24,476 nt of DNA, from positions 1 through 24,476 of the forward strand of contig JBIOHJ010000037.1 in the NCBI GenBank assembly GCA_044448905.1, read 5' to 3'. Both the position numbers and the translations under genes were made by a program. Below the pieces are notes generated by a model, which saw only the letters and a list, made by a program, of their open reading frames with translations, was not told the DNA's origin and made no database searches. The stretch is from JBIOHJ01 sp044448905 (GTDB lineage Bacteria > Bacteroidota > Bacteroidia > AKYH767-A > OLB10). Of this stretch, positions 20,826 to 24,476 are shown in pieces. How positions within the stretch are numbered: the stretch's first letter is position 1; each line of letters opens with the position of its first letter.

Positions 20826-21551
20826 ATGAATAAGATATTAATCATAGCAAAAAAAGAACTCAATTCTTTTTTCGATTCGCTCACAGCGTATATCATGCTG
20901 GTGGCGTTTCTTGGCTTCAGCGGATTTTTTACCTGGCTGTATGGTGCCGATATTTTCCTGCGTAATCAGGCCGACCTCCAGGTTTTTTTCGGAATCGCTT
21001 ATTGGACACTGTTTTTTTTCATTCCCGCAATTACCATGCGCATGCTTGCCGAAGAAAACAAAACCGGAACGCTTGAATTACTTCTTACCAAACCCGTAAG
21101 CGACTGGCAGGTAGTAACGGGGAAGTTTACAGCCTGCATGATGTTAATCATCATTGCATTATTATTTACACTGCCTTATTATCTAACCATCTGGAAACTC
21201 GGCCCGGTTGACCACGGTTCTATTTTCACCGGGTATATCGGGTTGATATTGCTGAGTGCTGCCTACATAAGCATCGGGTTATTTACCAGCTCTATTACCA
21301 ATAACCAGATTGTGGCTTTCTTGCTTGCGTTGTTCATCGGGTTGTTCTTTCATATTATTTTCGATGTGCTTTCTGGAAATTTTACGGGGGCTGCGGGTAT
21401 GGTGCTCAGTTATCTAAGCACTTCATCGCATTACGATTCTATTTCGCGCGGGGTGCTCGACAGCAAGGATATTATTTATTTCCTCTCCATCATATTCCTC
21501 AGTCTTACGGCATCCGAAATTGTATTATCAAAACGCAATTTAACCGATTGA
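20826..21551 (+). CDS. gldF: Gliding motility ABC transporter permease GldF
   Basis: Inner-membrane permease partner of GldA, 241 residues. About six membrane segments are visible: TAYIMLVAFLGFSGFFTWLY, AYWTLFFFIPAITM, MMLIIIALLFTLPYYL, FTGYIGLILLSAAYISIGLF, IVAFLLALFIGLFFHII and IIYFLSIIFLSL. The ABC-2 permease motif RMLAEENKTGTLELLLTKPV (residues 72-91) couples to the ATPase. The start ATG at 20826 is preceded by the right repeat block of the four-helix-bundle cassette, so any native leader has been replaced by, or lies in, repeat DNA. Its stop is 1 bp before gldG, indicating translational coupling. Confidence 0.93.
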   Translation: MNKILIIAKKELNSFFDSLTAYIMLVAFLGFSGFFTWLYGADIFLRNQADLQVFFGIAYWTLFFFIPAITMRMLAEENKTGTLELLLTKPVSDWQVVTGKFTACMMLIIIALLFTLPYYLTIWKLGPVDHGSIFTGYIGLILLSAAYISIGLFTSSITNNQIVAFLLALFIGLFFHIIFDVLSGNFTGAAGMVLSYLSTSSHYDSISRGVLDSKDIIYFLSIIFLSLTASEIVLSKRNLTD

Positions 21552-21552
21552 T

Positions 21553-23070
21553 ATGAAGAGCCGCAAATCTGTTTTCAACTTTTTAATACTTCTTACGGTT
21601 GTATTGATTGCCGTTAACTTTTTATGCGACCGTTATTTTTTCCGTTTGGATTTTACAAGCGATAAGCGATATACGTTAAGTAAAGCCACTGTTGATATTC
21701 TCAAATCCATTGATAAGCCCATTACCGTTAAAGCATATTTTTCTGAAAATCTTCCGCCCGACATTGCCAAAACAAAACGTGATTTTAAAGAGCTGCTCAT
21801 TGAGTTTGCCAGCCGCTCGAATGGAAATGTGGTGTATGATTTTGTGAATCCCGGTGAAAAGGAGGAGAAAGAACAGGAAGCCATGCAAAGCGGTGTGCAG
21901 CCTGTGATGATAAATGTGAGAGAGAAAGACCAGATGAAACAGCAGAAAGCATTTTTAGGAGCAGTAATTCAGATGGGTGACCGCAAAGAAGTAATTCCGT
22001 TTATGCAGCCGGGTTCGGCAATGGAATATTCGCTTGCGTCAAATATTAAAAAACTTTCGGTTTCCGAAAAACCCGTAATTGGTTTGTTGCAGGGACATGG
22101 CGAACCTTCACAAGCGTCAATTCAGCAGGCAGGTACTGCCTTGTCGGTGCTGTATAATATAGAGCCATTTACCCAAACTGATACTACGGCAATTCCCGAC
22201 CATTTCAAAACGCTTGTAATCATTGACCCGAAAGATTCATTTCCCGAAACTCATTTGCAGCAGCTGGATGCCTTTCTTTCGAAAGGAAAAAATTTATTTA
22301 TTGCTTACAGCCGGCAAACTGCCGATTTGCAGACGTCAATGGCTAACAGCAAGCATACAGGACTTGAAGACTGGCTGAAAAATAAAAACATTGAAATTGA
22401 AGACAAGCTGATTGTTGATGCTGCGTGTGGAAGCGTTCAGGTTCGTCAGCAGCAGGGTATGTTTAGTTACATGACTAATCTTAATTTCCCGTATTTCCCA
22501 TTGGTAAGTAATTTTGCAGACCATCCCGCGGTGAAAGGGCTGGAGCAAATTGTTTTGCAGTTTGCAAGCCCCATTGTTTACAAAGGCGATTCGAGCATAA
22601 AATTTCAGCCCATTGTAAAATCCTCTAAGAAAGCCGGGACGCAACAGGCGCCAGTTTATTTCCAGATTCAGAAACAATGGGTGGAAAGCGATTTCCCTAT
22701 GTCTGAAATTACAATTGGCGCTGCGTTTACAGGAAAAATATCCGGCAGTGCAAATTCAAAGATGGTTGTTATTTCAAACGGAAATTTTGCTGTAAATGGC
22801 GAAGGGCAGCAGGCAAACCAGCTTCCTCCAGATAATGTAAACCTGCTGGTAAATTCCATAGACTGGCTGAGTGACGATACCGGCTTGATTGACCTGCGGA
22901 CAAAAGGCGTAACCTCGCGACCGTTAGAGCAGATTGAAGACGGCAAAAAAACATTTTATAAATACCTGAATTTCCTTTTACCTTTAATTCTGATAGTAGC
23001 TTACGGCTTTGTGCGCATGCAAATGAAACGCAACCTGCGGGTGAAACGAATGGATGAGGATTATATTTAA
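21553..23070 (+). CDS. gldG: Gliding motility ABC transporter auxiliary protein GldG
   Basis: 505-residue protein with an N-terminal membrane anchor (FLILLTVVLIAVNFL), a large extracytoplasmic part and a C-terminal membrane helix (LNFLLPLILIVAYGFVRM) followed by a basic tail. The N-terminal region RLDFTSDKRYTLSKATVDIL with KPITVKAYFSENLPPD is the start of the ABC_transp_aux (GldG) domain; PVIGLLQGHGEPS, LVIIDPKDSFPE and INWLSDDTG-like NSIDWLSDDTGLIDLRTKGV follow as usual. It acts with GldA and GldF, possibly as a substrate-binding subunit. It lies 1 bp after gldF and 25 bp before the DUF4340 gene. Confidence 0.94.
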   Translation: MKSRKSVFNFLILLTVVLIAVNFLCDRYFFRLDFTSDKRYTLSKATVDILKSIDKPITVKAYFSENLPPDIAKTKRDFKELLIEFASRSNGNVVYDFVNPGEKEEKEQEAMQSGVQPVMINVREKDQMKQQKAFLGAVIQMGDRKEVIPFMQPGSAMEYSLASNIKKLSVSEKPVIGLLQGHGEPSQASIQQAGTALSVLYNIEPFTQTDTTAIPDHFKTLVIIDPKDSFPETHLQQLDAFLSKGKNLFIAYSRQTADLQTSMANSKHTGLEDWLKNKNIEIEDKLIVDAACGSVQVRQQQGMFSYMTNLNFPYFPLVSNFADHPAVKGLEQIVLQFASPIVYKGDSSIKFQPIVKSSKKAGTQQAPVYFQIQKQWVESDFPMSEITIGAAFTGKISGSANSKMVVISNGNFAVNGEGQQANQLPPDNVNLLVNSIDWLSDDTGLIDLRTKGVTSRPLEQIEDGKKTFYKYLNFLLPLILIVAYGFVRMQMKRNLRVKRMDEDYI

Positions 23071-23095
23071 GAATCCTAATTACGATTGACTAAAT

Positions 23096-24046
23096 ATGTT
23101 TAAGAAACTTAGCACTGGAAAACTACTGATTATACTCTTTGTATTGGGTGCAATTGTTTTTTACACCAATTACCGTGATTCGAATGAGGGGGAAAGCACT
23201 TTTCGTACCCAGTTTGTAACGATTGACACTGCATCGGTAAATACAGTGCTGCTTTATCCCAAAGCTGAACAGGGGAAGGAAATTAAGTTTACAAAGAATG
23301 GAGCGAAATGGGATTTACAGAATGATAAGATTAAAACTTTTGCTGAGGCTAGTACGGTTAATGGTTTAATAAACAGTTTTGCAAACCTGAAAGCGCAAAG
23401 CCTTGCTGCAACTTCCAAATCCAAATGGGATGAATTACTGGTTGGTGATACTTCGGCAACGCGCATTAAATTTATTACTTCCGATAATAAAACTTACGAC
23501 ATTATGGTTGGCAAGTTTGGTTACAATAATGAAACGCGAAGCGGAACTACCTATGTGCGCATGCATGATGAAGATGAAGTTTATACCGTAGATGGCTTTC
23601 TTTCATTCAGCGTAAACCAGCCTTTCAATTCGTGGAGAAAACGTATCTTGACAAGTGGCGGGCAGGAAAACTGGACGAAACTTACTTTTGCTTATCCCGG
23701 TGACAGCAGTTTTGTTCTTTCCAAAGAAAACAATCAATGGATGATGGCTGACCGGGTTTGCGATTCAACTTTGGCTGCAAATTTTATCAGCAGCATTGCT
23801 AATCTTAACAGCGATAAATTTCTTGATAATTATAATCCCGGATTAAACAACTCGCTTTATACACTGAACATTGAGGGCAACAACCAGTCACCAATTACAA
23901 TAAAAGCATTTGCTGCTGACAGCACTGTTCGTTTTGCTGTTCACTCCAGTCTAAATTCAGATGCTTACTTTAATGATGCGCAAAGCCAGCTTGCAGAAAA
24001 AACTTTTGTTGGGCAAAATAAATTTTTTGTTGAGGCAACAAAATAA
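23096..24046 (+). CDS. DUF4340 domain protein, membrane-anchored
   Basis: 316-residue protein with one N-terminal membrane helix (LLIILFVLGAIVFYTNY) and a beta-rich extracytoplasmic part. The repeated pattern FTKNGAKWDLQND, then ASTVNGLINSFANLKAQSL, then SDNKTYDIMVGK is that of DUF4340, in which short beta-alpha units recur. A second half (SSFVLSKENNQWMMADRVCD) repeats the theme. DUF4340 proteins are known as neighbours of GldG-like ABC auxiliary proteins in several phyla, so it is probably an accessory part of the GldA-F-G complex. It is 25 bp downstream of gldG and is the last gene of the operon. Biochemical function unknown. Confidence 0.9.
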   Translation: MFKKLSTGKLLIILFVLGAIVFYTNYRDSNEGESTFRTQFVTIDTASVNTVLLYPKAEQGKEIKFTKNGAKWDLQNDKIKTFAEASTVNGLINSFANLKAQSLAATSKSKWDELLVGDTSATRIKFITSDNKTYDIMVGKFGYNNETRSGTTYVRMHDEDEVYTVDGFLSFSVNQPFNSWRKRILTSGGQENWTKLTFAYPGDSSFVLSKENNQWMMADRVCDSTLAANFISSIANLNSDKFLDNYNPGLNNSLYTLNIEGNNQSPITIKAFAADSTVRFAVHSSLNSDAYFNDAQSQLAEKTFVGQNKFFVEATK

Positions 24047-24073
24047 AACTCCCTTAGTTCTTTACCAGGCAAT

Positions 24074-24184
24074 TTATCCGTACCTGAAAATACAAAACAG
24101 GAATACCATTGCCATCAATATCCAGAGCAAAGCAAAGGCACCACTGCCACCCGGATATAAATAAGTGCGCATAAATTTTTTCAT
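24074..24184 (-). CDS. Predicted 36-aa membrane microprotein
   Basis: A short frame starts with ATG at 24184 and ends with TAA at 24074. The product begins MKKFMRTYLYPGGSGAF, continues with a hydrophobic helix ALLWILMAMVFLFCIF, and ends RYG: a basic N-terminus, a PGGSG turn, and one membrane helix with Trp and Tyr at its ends. It lies 33 bp after the end of the exonuclease gene on the same strand and may be co-transcribed with it. It lies in the gap between that gene and the DUF4340 gene and overlaps neither. No family recognised. The composition is much more protein-like than a random frame of this size, but there is no homology evidence. Confidence 0.5.
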   Translation of the reverse strand: MKKFMRTYLYPGGSGAFALLWILMAMVFLFCIFRYG

Positions 24185-24217
24185 AGTGTGTTTTTTATTG
24201 TTTCTTGTTTGCTAACA

Positions 24218-24476
24218 TTACTGCTTATTAAAATTCCTTAGCCGGATTGAAGTAATAATTTGTTTCGTTTGCTGGGTGAAATCGCCTTTCATCATCCAGT
24301 CGTAATAGGAAGGTTCGGAGATAAATACCTCATCTACTAATTTTCCTTTATGCTTTCCGAAATTAAATACTTCCTGCTTTTGTTCGTTAAAAATAATCCG
24401 CCCGGCAAGGTCAACATTATTGCTGCCGCTGCAGAAATCGTGTAAAAACTCCACATCGTTTTTTAAATCGGAATAA
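24218..24476 (-). CDS. DnaQ-like 3'-5' exonuclease, C-terminal fragment
   Basis: The frame is open to the window edge (the first visible codons read YSDLKNDVEFLHDFCS), so the N-terminal catalytic part lies outside. The visible C-terminus has NNVDLAGRIIFNEQKQEVFN, then FGKHKGKLVDEVF, SYYDWMMKGDF and TQQTKQIITSIRLRNF. This is the small DUF3820-like C-terminal module (FGKHKG...P.YYDWM...FP..T) found after the exonuclease domain in Bacteroidota DNA polymerase III epsilon-like proteins. The protein probably degrades single-stranded 3' ends in repair or proofreading. The identification rests on the C-terminal module only. Confidence 0.82.
   Translation of the reverse strand, partial: YSDLKNDVEFLHDFCSGSNNVDLAGRIIFNEQKQEVFNFGKHKGKLVDEVFISEPSYYDWMMKGDFTQQTKQIITSIRLRNFNKQ

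Overview
The window looks like chromosomal DNA of a member of the Bacteroidota, probably an environmental lineage. Reasons: five secreted proteins end in type IX secretion system (T9SS) sorting domains (four type A, one type B or 'gliding motility-associated' C-terminus); the gliding ABC transporter genes gldA, gldF and gldG are present; several promoters fit the phylum's TTTG / TAnnTTTG pattern; and Shine-Dalgarno sequences are mostly absent. Base composition is moderately AT-rich and I saw no large foreign island.

Layout. 1-2394: the 3' end of an amidohydrolase (+) converges on a DUF4468-like secreted protein (-), followed by a D,D-carboxypeptidase with two LysM domains (-). 2620-4356: ispD and queA form a tight minus-strand pair. 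4603-5544: a duplicated-domain protein of unknown function, followed directly by an array of exact 21-bp period (5549-5737). 5810-18471: the secreted/adhesin region, holding T9SS cargo of 312, 815, 245, 1672 (eleven Ig-like repeats) and about 494 residues, with one cytoplasmic helical-repeat protein. 18541-18955: a gene-free stretch with a strong hairpin and a second, unrelated array of exact 21-bp period, upstream of an 82-residue orphan protein. 19358-24046: gldA, an inserted four-helix-bundle (23S rRNA intervening-sequence type) gene inside heptamer-built inverted repeats, gldF, gldG and a DUF4340 gene, all on the plus strand. 24074-24476: on the minus strand, the 3' end of a DnaQ-like exonuclease gene and a previously uncalled 36-residue membrane microprotein.

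How it fits together. The conserved genes cover isoprenoid and queuosine synthesis, cell-wall trimming, and the GldA/F/G transporter. The central block supplies outer-surface proteins exported by the T9SS. The most unusual layer is repetitive DNA. Short tandem repeats with 7-bp units of unrelated sequence recur at several sites: around the four-helix-bundle gene, in the gldA leader, and on both sides of a nearly identical 54-bp core shared by two T9SS sorting domains. Two intergenic arrays keep an exact 21-bp period. These repeats, rather than any recognisable defence or biosynthetic cluster, are the best candidates for something undescribed. No rRNA, tRNA, CRISPR array, transposase or phage structural gene was recognised.
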